The notes under the pieces: generated by a model
The model's database searches: none
The model's input: the letters and a program-made list of their open reading frames with translations, nothing else
What the model was told of the DNA's origin: nothing
Made by a program: the position numbers and the translations under genes
In this document: positions 1-8,371 of the stretch, one piece after another
Numbering within the stretch: position 1 is the stretch's first letter
How the letters are laid out: every line of letters starts with the position of its first letter
DNA from: Polynucleobacter paneuropaeus
GTDB lineage: Bacteria; Pseudomonadota; Gammaproteobacteria; Burkholderiales; Burkholderiaceae
Assembly: GCF_003261235.1 (NCBI RefSeq)
Contig: NZ_CP030085.1
Span: 62,001-126,000 of the forward strand
Reading direction: 5' to 3'
Length of the DNA: 64,000 nt

Positions 1-325
1 CGCCAGTGAAGTTTTGTGCATCAAGGTATTGGGCGGCTCAAAGCGTCGTTATGCCAGTATCGGTGATGTCATCAAAGTCAGCGTGAAATCCGCTGCTCCA
101 CGTGGCCGTGTAAAAAAAGGTGACATTTATAACGCCGTAGTGGTGAGAACCGCTAAGGGTGTTCGTCGTCCAGATGGTTCATTGATTAAGTTCGATGAAA
201 ATGCTGCGGTTTTGCTCAACGCTAAGTTAGAGCCGATTGGTACACGTATCTTTGGACCTGTTACACGCGAATTGCGTACAGAAAAGTTCATGAAGATCGT
301 TTCACTCGCGCCCGAAGTTATTTAA
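1..325 (+). CDS. rplN: 50S ribosomal protein L14 (5' partial)
   Basis: The reading frame is open from the window edge (first full codon at base 2) and lacks the first 15 or so residues of a protein that is normally about 122 aa. The visible part is typical L14: the KVLGGSKRRYA segment, a basic RGRVKKGD loop and the C-terminal end MKIVSLAPEVI. L14 binds 23S rRNA at the subunit interface. It is the first visible gene of the spc operon, 9 bases ahead of rplX. A TTG near base 14 is in frame but is an internal leucine codon, not a start. Confidence 0.97.
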   Translation, partial: ASEVLCIKVLGGSKRRYASIGDVIKVSVKSAAPRGRVKKGDIYNAVVVRTAKGVRRPDGSLIKFDENAAVLLNAKLEPIGTRIFGPVTRELRTEKFMKIVSLAPEVI

Positions 326-334
326 GAGGCTGAT

Positions 335-643
335 ATGAAAAAGATTCGTAAAGGTGATTCCGTAGTTGTTTTGACTGGCCGCGATAAGGGCAAGCAAGGA
401 ACAGTTACCGATGTGCTCGAGAACAAGTTAGTTGTTGAGGGCGTCAATATTTACAAAAAAGCTGTTAAGCCTAATCCAGCTGCTGGTGTAACCGGTGGAA
501 TGATTGATAAGACTATGCCTATTCATATTTCGAATGTGGCTTTAGTTGACGGCAATGGCAAAGCATCACGCGTTGGTATCAAGTTAGTTGATGGCAAAAA
601 ACAGCGTTTCCTGAAAACTACTGGCGCAAGCTTGAGCGCATAA
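335..643 (+). CDS. rplX: 50S ribosomal protein L24
   Basis: This 102-aa basic protein opens with a KOW motif (GDSVVVLTGRDKGKQG, about residues 7-22), the RNA-binding fold of L24, which starts assembly of the 50S subunit at the 5' end of 23S rRNA. Length and position between rplN and rplE are standard for the spc operon. The ATG follows an AAGAGG-type Shine-Dalgarno (SD) sequence. Confidence 0.98.
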   Translation: MKKIRKGDSVVVLTGRDKGKQGTVTDVLENKLVVEGVNIYKKAVKPNPAAGVTGGMIDKTMPIHISNVALVDGNGKASRVGIKLVDGKKQRFLKTTGASLSA

Positions 644-659
644 GGGATACGGAGAAATT

Positions 660-1202
660 ATGAGCACACGTTTTCAAGAACATTATCAAAAGCAAGTTGT
701 TGCTGATTTGATGACTAAGTTTGGCTACAAATCCATTATGGAAGTTCCACGCATCACTAAGGTTACCCTCAATATGGGCTTGGGCGAAGCTGTGAACGAT
801 AAGAAGGTTATCGAGAATGCCGTTGGCGATTTAACTAAAGTAGCCGGCCAAAAGCCAGTAGTTACTAAAGCTAAAAAAGCGATTGCTGGTTTCAAAATTC
901 GTCAAGGCTACCCAATTGGTGCGATGGTGACATTGCGCGGTCAGCGTATGTATGAGTTTTTAGATCGTTTCGTTACCGTTGCATTGCCACGCGTACGTGA
1001 CTTCCGCGGAATCTCAGGTAAAGCGTTTGATGGTCGTGGTAACTACAACATCGGCGTTAAAGAGCAAATTATTTTTCCTGAAATTGAGTACGACAAAATT
1101 GATGCACTTCGTGGTCTCAATATCAGCATTACGACAACCGCTAAATCAGACGAAGAAGCAAAAGCTTTGTTAGCGGCGTTCAAATTCCCTTTCCGCAATT
1201 AA
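660..1202 (+). CDS. rplE: 50S ribosomal protein L5
   Basis: At 180 aa this is full-length L5, the 5S rRNA-binding protein of the central protuberance. It shows the ITKVTLNMGLGEA block near residue 32, the VVTKAKKAIAGFKIRQGYPIG block, and the C-terminal SITTTAKSDEEAKALL segment. It lies between rplX and rpsN in the usual order, with a GGAG SD sequence just upstream. Confidence 0.98.
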   Translation: MSTRFQEHYQKQVVADLMTKFGYKSIMEVPRITKVTLNMGLGEAVNDKKVIENAVGDLTKVAGQKPVVTKAKKAIAGFKIRQGYPIGAMVTLRGQRMYEFLDRFVTVALPRVRDFRGISGKAFDGRGNYNIGVKEQIIFPEIEYDKIDALRGLNISITTTAKSDEEAKALLAAFKFPFRN

Positions 1203-1211
1203 GAGGCTAAC

Positions 1212-1517
1212 GTGGCAAAACTATCCCTAATTGAGCGCGAAAATAAGCGCGCAAAAACTGTAGAGAAGTACGCTGCCAAGCGTGCTGAACTCAAAGCAAT
1301 CATTGCTGATCAATCACGCAGTGACGAAGAGCGTTACGAAGCTCGCTTGAAGCTACAGGCACTTCCACGTAACGCAAGCCCGATTCGTCAAAGAAATCGT
1401 TGTTCATTAACCGGTCGTCCACGTGGCACATTCCGTAAGTTTGGTTTGGCCCGTAGCAAGATTCGTGAAATCGCCTTCCGTGGCGAGATCCCTGGTTTAA
1501 CCAAGGCCAGCTGGTAA
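1212..1517 (+). CDS. rpsN: 30S ribosomal protein S14 (zinc-free type)
   Basis: The protein is 101 aa and starts at a GTG after an AAGAGG SD sequence. It is the long form of S14: it has one cysteine (in RNRCSLTGRPRG) and so lacks the four-cysteine zinc ribbon of the short form. S14 binds the 3' major domain of 16S rRNA in the 30S head. Its place between rplE and rpsH is standard. Confidence 0.97.
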   Translation: MAKLSLIERENKRAKTVEKYAAKRAELKAIIADQSRSDEERYEARLKLQALPRNASPIRQRNRCSLTGRPRGTFRKFGLARSKIREIAFRGEIPGLTKASW

Positions 1518-1542
1518 GCGGCGAAAGAATTTAGGAGAACTC

Positions 1543-1938
1543 ATGAGTATTAGCGATCCAATCGCCGACATGTTGACCCGGATCCGCAATGCGCAAGCAG
1601 TGCAGAAGCCCGTTGTCATGATGCCGTCGTCAAAAGTTAAAGTAGCCATTGCAAAGGTTTTGCAGGATGAAGGCTATATCGATAGTTTTGAAGTCAAAGG
1701 TGAGGCAGCTAAGCCAGTACTTCACATTGAACTAAAATATTATGCAGGCCGTCCTGTTATTGAGCGTATTGACCGTGTTTCAACACCAAGTCTACGTATC
1801 TACAAAGGTCGCCATGACATTCCAGAAGTAATGAATGGCTTGGGCATTGCAATTATTTCAACCCCTCAAGGCGTAATGACTGACCGCAAAGCACGTGCAA
1901 CTGGCGTGGGCGGCGAAGTTATTTGCTACGTAGCTTAA
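1543..1938 (+). CDS. rpsH: 30S ribosomal protein S8
   Basis: This 131-aa protein has the S8 N-terminus (SISDPIADMLTRIRNAQ) and the C-terminal block STPQGVMTDRKARATGVGGE. S8 binds the central domain of 16S rRNA. In E. coli it is also the translational repressor of the spc operon, acting on the mRNA near rplE; I could not confirm the equivalent mRNA site here. An AGGAG SD sequence precedes the ATG. Confidence 0.98.
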   Translation: MSISDPIADMLTRIRNAQAVQKPVVMMPSSKVKVAIAKVLQDEGYIDSFEVKGEAAKPVLHIELKYYAGRPVIERIDRVSTPSLRIYKGRHDIPEVMNGLGIAIISTPQGVMTDRKARATGVGGEVICYVA

Positions 1939-1948
1939 GGAGAGAAAT

Positions 1949-2482
1949 ATGTCCCGCGTCGGCAAATCACCTATTACTGTTCCTAAGGGCGCTGAAATTA
2001 ATATCAGCGGCGCTAATGTGACTGTCAAAGGACCATTAGGTACCTTGACTCATAACTTGCACCCAGCTGTTGGTCTTCAACAGGCTGATGGTGTATTGAC
2101 AGTGACTTTAAATAACAATTCACCAGAAGCTGGTGCATTGTCAGGAACCACTCGCGCTTTAGTGAACAACATGGTTATTGGCGTTACCGCCGGCTTTGAG
2201 CGCAAGCTCAGCTTGGTAGGCGTTGGTTACCGTGCTCAAGCTCAAGGCGATACATTGAAATTGCAATTAGGTTTCTCACACGACATTATTTACAACCTGC
2301 CAAAGGGTGTAAAAGCGGAGACCCCATCGCAAACTGAAATCATTATTAAAGGCGCCAGCAAGCAGCAAGTTGGCCAGGTCGCAGCTGAAGTTCGTGCGTA
2401 TCGTTCCCCAGAGCCATACAAAGGTAAGGGTGTTCGTTATGTTGACGAAGTTGTGCATCTCAAAGAAACCAAGAAGAAGTAA
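1949..2482 (+). CDS. rplF: 50S ribosomal protein L6
   Basis: The protein is 177 aa, the usual length, with the duplicated L6 fold. The N-terminus is MSRVGKSPITVPKG, the middle carries ERKLSLVGVGYRAQ, and the C-terminus carries RSPEPYKGKGVRY, the L6 signature. It sits at the base of the L7/L12 stalk close to the GTPase centre. It lies 10 bases after rpsH with a GGAG SD sequence. Confidence 0.98.
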   Translation: MSRVGKSPITVPKGAEINISGANVTVKGPLGTLTHNLHPAVGLQQADGVLTVTLNNNSPEAGALSGTTRALVNNMVIGVTAGFERKLSLVGVGYRAQAQGDTLKLQLGFSHDIIYNLPKGVKAETPSQTEIIIKGASKQQVGQVAAEVRAYRSPEPYKGKGVRYVDEVVHLKETKKK

Positions 2483-2495
2483 GCGAGATTAGAAA

Positions 2496-2849
2496 ATGAA
2501 TAAAGACGAATCCAGACAAAGACGTGCTCGGCAGACTCGTATTCGCATTGCTGAAGCATTGGCCAATCGCTTAACAGTTATCCGTAGCAATACGCATATC
2601 TCCGCGCAGGTATACAGCCCATGTGGAACTAAAGTACTTGCTGCTGCTTCAACGATGGAAAAAGAGTTGCGCCAGGCAATTAAGAATGGTGGCAATGCTG
2701 CTGCTGCTCAGCAAATCGGTAAATTGATTGCTGAACGTGCTGTTAAAGCAGGTGTTGTCGACGTTGCATTTGATCGTTCTGGGCACCGTTATCACGGCCG
2801 TATTAAGGCCTTAGCTGAAGCTGCGCGTGAAGCCGGCCTGAAGTTCTAA
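2496..2849 (+). CDS. rplR: 50S ribosomal protein L18
   Basis: At 117 aa this is typical L18, which binds 5S rRNA together with L5. It has an arginine-rich N-terminus (RQRRARQTRIRIAE) and the C-terminal FDRSGHRYHGRIKALAEAAREAGL block. It lies in the normal place between rplF and rpsE. Confidence 0.98.
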   Translation: MNKDESRQRRARQTRIRIAEALANRLTVIRSNTHISAQVYSPCGTKVLAAASTMEKELRQAIKNGGNAAAAQQIGKLIAERAVKAGVVDVAFDRSGHRYHGRIKALAEAAREAGLKF

Positions 2850-2870
2850 TAGATTGGTTTAGGAAAAAAT

Positions 2871-3389
2871 ATGGCAAAAATGCAAACCAAAATGCAAAAC
2901 GAAGAGCGTGATGATGGTCTTCGCGAGAAGATGATCGCTGTTAATCGTGTAACTAAAGTGGTTAAGGGTGGCCGTATTCTCGGCTTCGCTGCACTCACTG
3001 TAGTTGGCGATGGCGACGGCCGCATCGGCATGGGTAAAGGCAAATCAAAAGAAGTTCCAGTGGCAGTTCAAAAAGCCATGGACGAAGCACGCCGCAAAAT
3101 GATCAAAGTACCATTGCGTAAGGGCACCTTGCAGCACTCAGTAATTGGTCAGCATGGTGCTTCACGTGTTTTGATTTCTCCCGCCAAAGATGGAACTGGC
3201 GTTATTGCTGGTGGTCCAATGCGCGCGATTTTTGATGTAATGGGCGTAACCAATGTGGTTGCTAAGTCACTTGGCTCAACCAACCCTTACAACATGGTTC
3301 GTGCAACGATTGATGGCTTAAGCAAGATGAGCACTCCTGCTGAAATCGCTGCTAAGCGTGGCAAATCAGTAGAAGACATTCTGAGCTAA
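2871..3389 (+). CDS. rpsE: 30S ribosomal protein S5
   Basis: The protein is 172 aa. The double-stranded RNA-binding-like N-terminal domain holds the signature VTKVVKGGRILGFAALTVVG and the GDGDGRIGMGKGKSKEVP loop, followed by the C-terminal S5 domain. S5 is important for decoding accuracy. SD sequence TAGGAA lies upstream of the ATG. Confidence 0.98.
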   Translation: MAKMQTKMQNEERDDGLREKMIAVNRVTKVVKGGRILGFAALTVVGDGDGRIGMGKGKSKEVPVAVQKAMDEARRKMIKVPLRKGTLQHSVIGQHGASRVLISPAKDGTGVIAGGPMRAIFDVMGVTNVVAKSLGSTNPYNMVRATIDGLSKMSTPAEIAAKRGKSVEDILS

Positions 3390-3412
3390 GACTCAAAGAT
3401 TAGGAACTCCAA

Positions 3413-3604
3413 ATGACAACATCAAACTCTAAAGTCAAATTGCAATTAGTTCGCAGTTTGATCGGTACACGCGAAAGCCATCGTGCAACCGTTCGTGGTT
3501 TAGGCCTCGGACGTATCAATTCAGTTTCTGAATTAGAAGACACGCCTGCCATTCGCGGAATGATTAATAAAGTTTCTTATCTGGTCAAAGTTCTCGGTAA
3601 CTGA
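3413..3604 (+). CDS. rpmD: 50S ribosomal protein L30
   Basis: This short protein (63 aa) shows the L30 pattern: KLQLVRSLIGTRESHRATVRG near the N-terminus, then a hydrophobic C-terminal strand. Short bacterial-type L30 is normal between rpsE and rplO. Confidence 0.97.
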   Translation: MTTSNSKVKLQLVRSLIGTRESHRATVRGLGLGRINSVSELEDTPAIRGMINKVSYLVKVLGN

Positions 3605-3628
3605 TCAGCAAGTTAATAGGCAAAGAAT

Positions 3629-4069
3629 ATGGAACTCAATACACTCAAACCCGCTGCTGGCTCCAAGAAAAATCGTCGTCGCGTAGGTCGCGGCATCGGT
3701 TCTGGTCTTGGTAAGACTGCTGGTCGTGGTCATAAAGGTCAAAAATCGCGTTCAGGCGGTTTCCACAAGGTCGGCTTCGAAGGCGGTCAAATGCCAATGT
3801 ATCGTCGTTTGCCAAAGCGTGGATTCGTATCCTTGACACGTCGTCACGTTGGTCAAATCACTTTGAATGACCTGGCAAGCATCAACCTCCCTGAAGTTGA
3901 CCTCTTGGTCCTCAAGCAACATGGTTTTGCTGGTGAGCAGATTAATGCAGTCAAGGTTGTTAAGACTGGTGAATTGAAGATTGCTGTGACCCTCAAGGGC
4001 ATTACAGCAACCGCTGGCGCTAAAGCAGCTATAGAAGCAGCTGGTGGCAAGTTGGTAGAACAGGCTTAA
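3629..4069 (+). CDS. rplO: 50S ribosomal protein L15
   Basis: The 146-aa protein begins MELNTLKPAAGSKK and carries the glycine- and arginine-rich N-terminal extension of L15 (GRGIGSGLGKTAGRGHKGQ) that threads into 23S rRNA. The C-terminal globular domain ends KAAIEAAGGKLV. It directly precedes secY, as in nearly all bacteria. Confidence 0.98.
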   Translation: MELNTLKPAAGSKKNRRRVGRGIGSGLGKTAGRGHKGQKSRSGGFHKVGFEGGQMPMYRRLPKRGFVSLTRRHVGQITLNDLASINLPEVDLLVLKQHGFAGEQINAVKVVKTGELKIAVTLKGITATAGAKAAIEAAGGKLVEQA

Positions 4070-4086
4070 TCGGTATCTAGTTCAAT

Positions 4087-5424
4087 ATGGCGATCACATC
4101 TAACAATAGCACTGACACTGCACAATCCGGAGGCAAGTTTGGCGATTTACGTCGTCGCTTGGTATTCCTGATTTTGGCTTTGGTCGTCTATCGTTTGGGA
4201 GCGCATATTCCTGTACCAGGTATTGATCCTGATCAGCTAGGTCAATTGTTTGCTGGCCAAAAAGACGGCATCTTGGGAATGTTTAACTTATTCTCAGGTG
4301 GTGCTTTATCCCGCTTTACCGTTTTTGCTTTGGGAATCATGCCTTACATTTCTGCATCGATCATCATGCAGTTAATGACCATCGTTGTTCCATCTTTAGA
4401 GTCCTTGAAAAAAGAAGGCCAAGCTGGGCAAAGGAAGATTACCCAGTACACCCGCTATGGCACTGTATTTTTAGCTGTTTTTCAAGCAATGGGAATTTCG
4501 GTTGCACTTCAGGCTCAGCCAGGGTTAGTAATTAATCCCGGCATGATGTTTGAATTTAATACGGTGGTGACTTTAACTACCGGAACTATTTTCTTGATGT
4601 GGTTAGGTGAGCAGATTACAGAGCGTGGTTTAGGCAATGGTATTTCTATCATTATCTTTGGCGGTATTGTTTCTGGTCTACCAAATGCATTGGCTAGCTT
4701 GCTCGAATTAGTCCGCACTGGATCAATGAATATTCTTTCTGCATTGATGATCGTTGTGATCGTCGCTGCTGTTACCTATTTTGTAGTATTTGTAGAGCGT
4801 GGTCAGCGTCGTATTTTGGTGAACTATGCCAAGCGCCAAGTTGGTAATAAGGTCTACGGCGGTCAATCTTCTTACTTCCCATTAAAGTTAAATATGGCGG
4901 GCGTAATTCCTCCTATTTTTGCTTCATCGATTATTTTGTTCCCAGCAACTATTGCTGGTTGGTTTACTTCAGGCGAGCCAAAGAATGTCTTCAGTCGAAT
5001 CATTAAAGATTTAGCGGCAACGCTTGCACCAGGACAACCTGTTTATACAATTTTGTATGCTGCTGCGATCATTTTCTTCTGCTTCTTCTATACAGCATTG
5101 GTGTTTAACAGCCGTGAGACTGCAGACAATTTGAAGAAGAGTGGCGCGTTTGTTCCTGGCATCCGCCCTGGCGATCAGACTGGTCGTTACATCGATAAGA
5201 TCCTAGTGCGTTTGACCTTGGGCGGCGCAATTTATATGGTTCTGGTGTGCTTGTTGCCAGAGTTCTTGGTGTTGAAGTACAACGTGCCATTCTATTTTGG
5301 CGGTACTTCTTTGTTGATTATTGTGGTTGTTGCAATGGATTTTATGGCTCAAGTTCAGTCATTCATCATGCAGCAACAGTATGGTTCTTTGATGAAAAAA
5401 GCTAACTTTAAGATGGGCGCCTAA
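4087..5424 (+). CDS. secY: Protein translocase subunit SecY
   Basis: This is the 445-aa channel subunit of the SecYEG translocon in the inner membrane. The first membrane segment follows RRRLVFLILALVVYRLGAHIP. The plug and lateral-gate region (NLFSGGALSRFTVFALGIMPYI) and the cytoplasmic basic loop VERGQRRILVNYAKRQ, which contacts the ribosome and SecA, are all present. About ten membrane segments fit the sequence. It lies 17 bases after rplO. Confidence 0.98.
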   Translation: MAITSNNSTDTAQSGGKFGDLRRRLVFLILALVVYRLGAHIPVPGIDPDQLGQLFAGQKDGILGMFNLFSGGALSRFTVFALGIMPYISASIIMQLMTIVVPSLESLKKEGQAGQRKITQYTRYGTVFLAVFQAMGISVALQAQPGLVINPGMMFEFNTVVTLTTGTIFLMWLGEQITERGLGNGISIIIFGGIVSGLPNALASLLELVRTGSMNILSALMIVVIVAAVTYFVVFVERGQRRILVNYAKRQVGNKVYGGQSSYFPLKLNMAGVIPPIFASSIILFPATIAGWFTSGEPKNVFSRIIKDLAATLAPGQPVYTILYAAAIIFFCFFYTALVFNSRETADNLKKSGAFVPGIRPGDQTGRYIDKILVRLTLGGAIYMVLVCLLPEFLVLKYNVPFYFGGTSLLIIVVVAMDFMAQVQSFIMQQQYGSLMKKANFKMGA

Positions 5425-5428
5425 CTGA

Positions 5429-5647
5429 ATGTCTAAAGACGATGTAATTCAGATGGCGGGTGAGATTGTAGAGAATTTGCCGAACGCGATGTTTCGCGTG
5501 AAGCTAGAAAACGGACATGTAGTTCTAGGCCACATTTCCGGAAAGATGCGGATGCACTACATCCGAATTTTGCCGGGAGATAAGGTAACGGTGGAGATGA
5601 CCCCATACGACCTGACCAGAGCCAGAATTATTTTCCGAGCGAAGTAA
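5429..5647 (+). CDS. infA: Translation initiation factor IF-1
   Basis: The 72-aa protein is a single S1/OB-fold domain with the IF-1 pattern (EGIV-like start, FRVKLENGHVVLGHISGKMR, then RILPGDKVTVEMTPYDL). IF-1 blocks the A site during initiation. It starts 4 bases after secY and is followed by rpmJ, the usual order in Betaproteobacteria. Confidence 0.97.
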   Translation: MSKDDVIQMAGEIVENLPNAMFRVKLENGHVVLGHISGKMRMHYIRILPGDKVTVEMTPYDLTRARIIFRAK

Positions 5648-5681
5648 AGATTAAGTAGTACCTATTTTTAAGAGGTGAGTT

Positions 5682-5798
5682 ATGAAAGTTTTAGCATCCG
5701 TTAAGTGTATTTGCAGAAATTGCAAGATCATTAAGCGCAAGCGTGTTGTGCGTGTGATCTGCTCTTCTGATGCACGTCATAAGCAGCGTCAAGGCTGA
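5682..5798 (+). CDS. rpmJ: 50S ribosomal protein L36
   Basis: A 38-codon gene read directly from the bases: ATG at 5682, TGA at 5796. The product carries the zinc ligands of the zinc-containing L36 form: Cys11, Cys14, Cys27 and His33, and ends RHKQRQG. An AGAGGTGAG SD sequence precedes it. It lies between infA and rpsM, the standard place. Confidence 0.96.
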   Translation: MKVLASVKCICRNCKIIKRKRVVRVICSSDARHKQRQG

Positions 5799-5822
5799 TC
5801 TGGTTAATTAAGAGGAAATCTC

Positions 5823-6188
5823 ATGGCACGTATCGCTGGGGTAAACATCCCAAATCATCAACACACTGTCATCGGTTTGACGGCAATTTTTGGCATCGGC
5901 ACGACCCGTGCCCACAAAATTTGCCAAACCACTGGTGTTGCTATCGATAAAAAAATTAAGGATCTCACCGACAGTGACTTAGAAAAGTTACGCGATGAGG
6001 TAGGTAAGTTCATTACTGAAGGTGACCTACGTCGTGAAGTAACGATGAACATCAAACGTTTGATGGACTTGGGTTGCTACCGTGGCGTTCGCCATCGTAA
6101 AGGCTTACCTGTTCGTGGACAACGTACCAAGACGAATGCGCGTACCCGCAAGGGCCCACGTAAGTCTGGTATCGCACTGAAGAAATAA
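5823..6188 (+). CDS. rpsM: 30S ribosomal protein S13
   Basis: The protein is 121 aa, first gene of the alpha operon portion. It begins MARIAGVNIPNHQHT, has the helix-two-turn-helix LTAIFGIG region, and ends in a basic tail (RTKTNARTRKGPRK) that reaches the P-site tRNA. SD sequence AAGAGGAAA lies before the ATG. Confidence 0.98.
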   Translation: MARIAGVNIPNHQHTVIGLTAIFGIGTTRAHKICQTTGVAIDKKIKDLTDSDLEKLRDEVGKFITEGDLRREVTMNIKRLMDLGCYRGVRHRKGLPVRGQRTKTNARTRKGPRKSGIALKK

Positions 6189-6206
6189 TCAAGAAAGTTT
6201 ATCGAC

Positions 6207-6614
6207 ATGGCTAAACAACAAACCGCATCTGCTGCTTCGCAGCGTGTACGCAAGAAGGTTAAAAAGAACGTTGCGGATGGTATCGCACACGTTCACGCTT
6301 CTTTTAATAACACCATTATTACGATCACTGATCGTCAGGGCAATGCGCTTTCATGGGCAACCTCAGGCGGTCAGGGTTTTAAAGGTTCCCGTAAATCCAC
6401 TCCATTTGCTGCTCAGGTTGCAGCTGAAGTAGCTGGTAAAGCTGCAGTTGAGTGTGGTATCAAGAATCTTGAAGTACAGATCAAGGGTCCAGGCCCAGGT
6501 CGCGAATCTGCTGTTCGTGCTTTGAATTCTTTGGGTATCAAGATTACTGAGATTCAGGACGTTACTCCAGTTCCACACAATGGTTGCCGCCCTCCAAAGC
6601 GTCGCCGTATTTAA
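6207..6614 (+). CDS. rpsK: 30S ribosomal protein S11
   Basis: The 135-aa product contains HVHASFNNTIITITDRQGNA and ends TPVPHNGCRPPKRRRI, both diagnostic of S11, which lines the mRNA exit of the 30S platform. It follows rpsM by 18 bases and is separated from rpsD by an unusually long 113-base leader. Confidence 0.98.
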   Translation: MAKQQTASAASQRVRKKVKKNVADGIAHVHASFNNTIITITDRQGNALSWATSGGQGFKGSRKSTPFAAQVAAEVAGKAAVECGIKNLEVQIKGPGPGRESAVRALNSLGIKITEIQDVTPVPHNGCRPPKRRRI

Positions 6615-6660
6615 TTTGTTTTAGGTAGTTCAGTTTTACTTATTTTTTAATCAAGCCCAC

Positions 6661-6722
6661 CGTTCATCTGAATTAAAGGGTGAACTCACCGCCGGTCGTA
6701 AGACTGCGGCAAAGAAAGGAAA
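6661..6722 (+). promoter_or_regulatory. Structured leader upstream of rpsD
   Basis: The 113-base gap between rpsK and rpsD is far longer than other gaps in this operon (4-35 bases). It holds a hairpin at 6691-6710: GCCG and GTC pair with GAC and CGGC around a GTAA (GNRA) tetraloop, with a two-base TG bulge. It also has an upstream pairing of GTTCA (about 6662) with TGAAC (6681). The hairpin ends about 7 bases before the AAGGA SD sequence of rpsD. A leader for translational control by S4 is my inference. It could also be an RNA-processing site. Confidence 0.4.
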
Positions 6723-6727
6723 GCATC

Positions 6728-7351
6728 GTGGCACGTTATTTAGGGCCTAAGGCCAAATTAGCACGTCGGGAAGGTACCGACTTATTTTTAAAGAGCGCAC
6801 GTCGCGCTTTGTCAGACAAGTGCAAGCTAGACAGCAAGCCTGGTCAACATGGTCGCACCTCTGGTTCCAGAACATCAGACTACGGCAACCAATTGCGTGA
6901 AAAGCAAAAGGTTAAGCGTATTTACGGAGTTTTAGAGCGTCAGTTCCGTCGTTACTTCGCTGAAGCTGAGCGTCGTAAGGGTAATACTGGTGCAACATTG
7001 CTTCAGTTATTAGAGTCTCGTCTTGATAACGTTGTTTATCGCATGGGCTTTGGCTCAACACGTGCGGAAGCGCGTCAATTGGTTTCTCATTGCGCAGTAT
7101 TGCTCAATGGCAGCCCAGTAAATATCCCATCTATTCAGGTTAAACCTGGTGATGTGGTCGCGATTCGTGAAAAAGCAAAAAAACAAGCTCGTATTAGCGA
7201 GTCATTAAATTTGGTTCAGCAAACCACTGCAATCGGCTGGGTATCAGTTGATGCGGCAAAGCTGGAAGGGACGTTTAAGCAAGTGCCAGACCGCGAAGAA
7301 ATTAGCGGTGATATTAATGAAAGTTTGATCGTCGAATTGTATTCACGTTAA
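6728..7351 (+). CDS. rpsD: 30S ribosomal protein S4
   Basis: S4 is 207 aa when started at the GTG at 6728, which has an AAGGA SD sequence 7 bases upstream and gives the usual start VARYLGPKAKLARREGTDL. An in-frame GTG at 6680 would add 16 residues unlike any S4 and is rejected. The S4 RNA-binding domain lies around residues 97-160 (SRLDNVVYRMGFGSTRAEAR). S4 starts 30S assembly and is known in E. coli to repress its own operon. Confidence 0.97.
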   Translation: MARYLGPKAKLARREGTDLFLKSARRALSDKCKLDSKPGQHGRTSGSRTSDYGNQLREKQKVKRIYGVLERQFRRYFAEAERRKGNTGATLLQLLESRLDNVVYRMGFGSTRAEARQLVSHCAVLLNGSPVNIPSIQVKPGDVVAIREKAKKQARISESLNLVQQTTAIGWVSVDAAKLEGTFKQVPDREEISGDINESLIVELYSR

Positions 7352-7374
7352 TTAGGCACTCTCAAGGAAAAAAT

Positions 7375-8355
7375 ATGCAAACAAATTTGCTCAAACCAAA
7401 AATTATTTCTGTTGAAGCGCTTTCTGCCAACCAGGCAAAAGTTGTTATGGAGCCGTTCGAGCGTGGTTATGGCCATACTCTAGGTAATGCATTACGTCGT
7501 GTGTTGTTATCTTCTATGGTTGGTTATGCGCCAACTGAAGTTGCTATTGCTGGTGTAGTTCATGAGTACTCCACTTTAGATGGCGTACAGGAAGATGTAG
7601 TTAATCTCTTGTTGAATCTCAAGGGCATCGTATTCAAATTACAGTCCCGTGATGAAGTTACTATTAACTTGCGTAAAGAAGGCCCAGGAGTTGTTACTGC
7701 AAAAGATATTGATTTGCCACACGATGTTGAAATCATTAATCCTGATCACGTAATTGCTCACTTATCCGCTGGTGGTAAGTTAGATATGCAGATCAAGGTT
7801 GAAAAAGGCCGTGGTTATGTTCCTGGCAATATGCGTCAATACCATGACGAAGCTACCAAGATCATTGGTCGTATCGTTTTAGATGCTTCTTTTAGCCCAG
7901 TAAGCCGTGTGAGCTATGCAGTTGAGTCTGCTCGTGTTGAGCAACGTACTGACTTAGACCGCTTGGTAATGACTATCGAAACTAATGGTGTTTTGTCTCC
8001 TGAAGAAGCAATTCGTCAAGCTGCAAGCATCTTGGTTGATCAGTTAGTTGTATTCGCTGCCCTCGAAAGCAGTGAAGTATCTGGCGATCTTGCACCAAGC
8101 CGCTCATCTATGGTTGATCCAATGTTGATGCGTCCAGTAGATGATCTCGAACTCACGGTTCGCTCTGCAAACTGCTTGAAGGCCGAAAATATTTACTATA
8201 TTGGCGACTTGATTCAGCGTACCGAAAATGAATTGTTGAAGACTCCAAACTTAGGTCGTAAATCTTTGAATGAAATCAAGGATGTTTTAGCGGCTCGTGG
8301 TTTAAGTCTGGGCATGAAGATCGAAACCTGGCCACCAGCCAGTCTCGAGAAATAA
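7375..8355 (+). CDS. rpoA: RNA polymerase subunit alpha
   Basis: The 326-aa product has the assembly domain (ERGYGHTLGNALRRVLLSSM near residue 30) and the C-terminal domain that contacts UP elements and activators (LELTVRSANCLKAENIYYIGDL, then TPNLGRKSLNEIKDVLA). Length matches betaproteobacterial RpoA. It lies between rpsD and rplQ with an AAGGAAA SD sequence. Confidence 0.98.
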   Translation: MQTNLLKPKIISVEALSANQAKVVMEPFERGYGHTLGNALRRVLLSSMVGYAPTEVAIAGVVHEYSTLDGVQEDVVNLLLNLKGIVFKLQSRDEVTINLRKEGPGVVTAKDIDLPHDVEIINPDHVIAHLSAGGKLDMQIKVEKGRGYVPGNMRQYHDEATKIIGRIVLDASFSPVSRVSYAVESARVEQRTDLDRLVMTIETNGVLSPEEAIRQAASILVDQLVVFAALESSEVSGDLAPSRSSMVDPMLMRPVDDLELTVRSANCLKAENIYYIGDLIQRTENELLKTPNLGRKSLNEIKDVLAARGLSLGMKIETWPPASLEK

Positions 8356-8371
8356 TTAGAAAGGAAGTATC

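Noticed and set aside
6680..6727. N-terminal extension of S4 from a GTG at 6680
   Set aside because: The 16 extra residues are unlike S4, and the GTG at 6728 has a well-spaced SD sequence.
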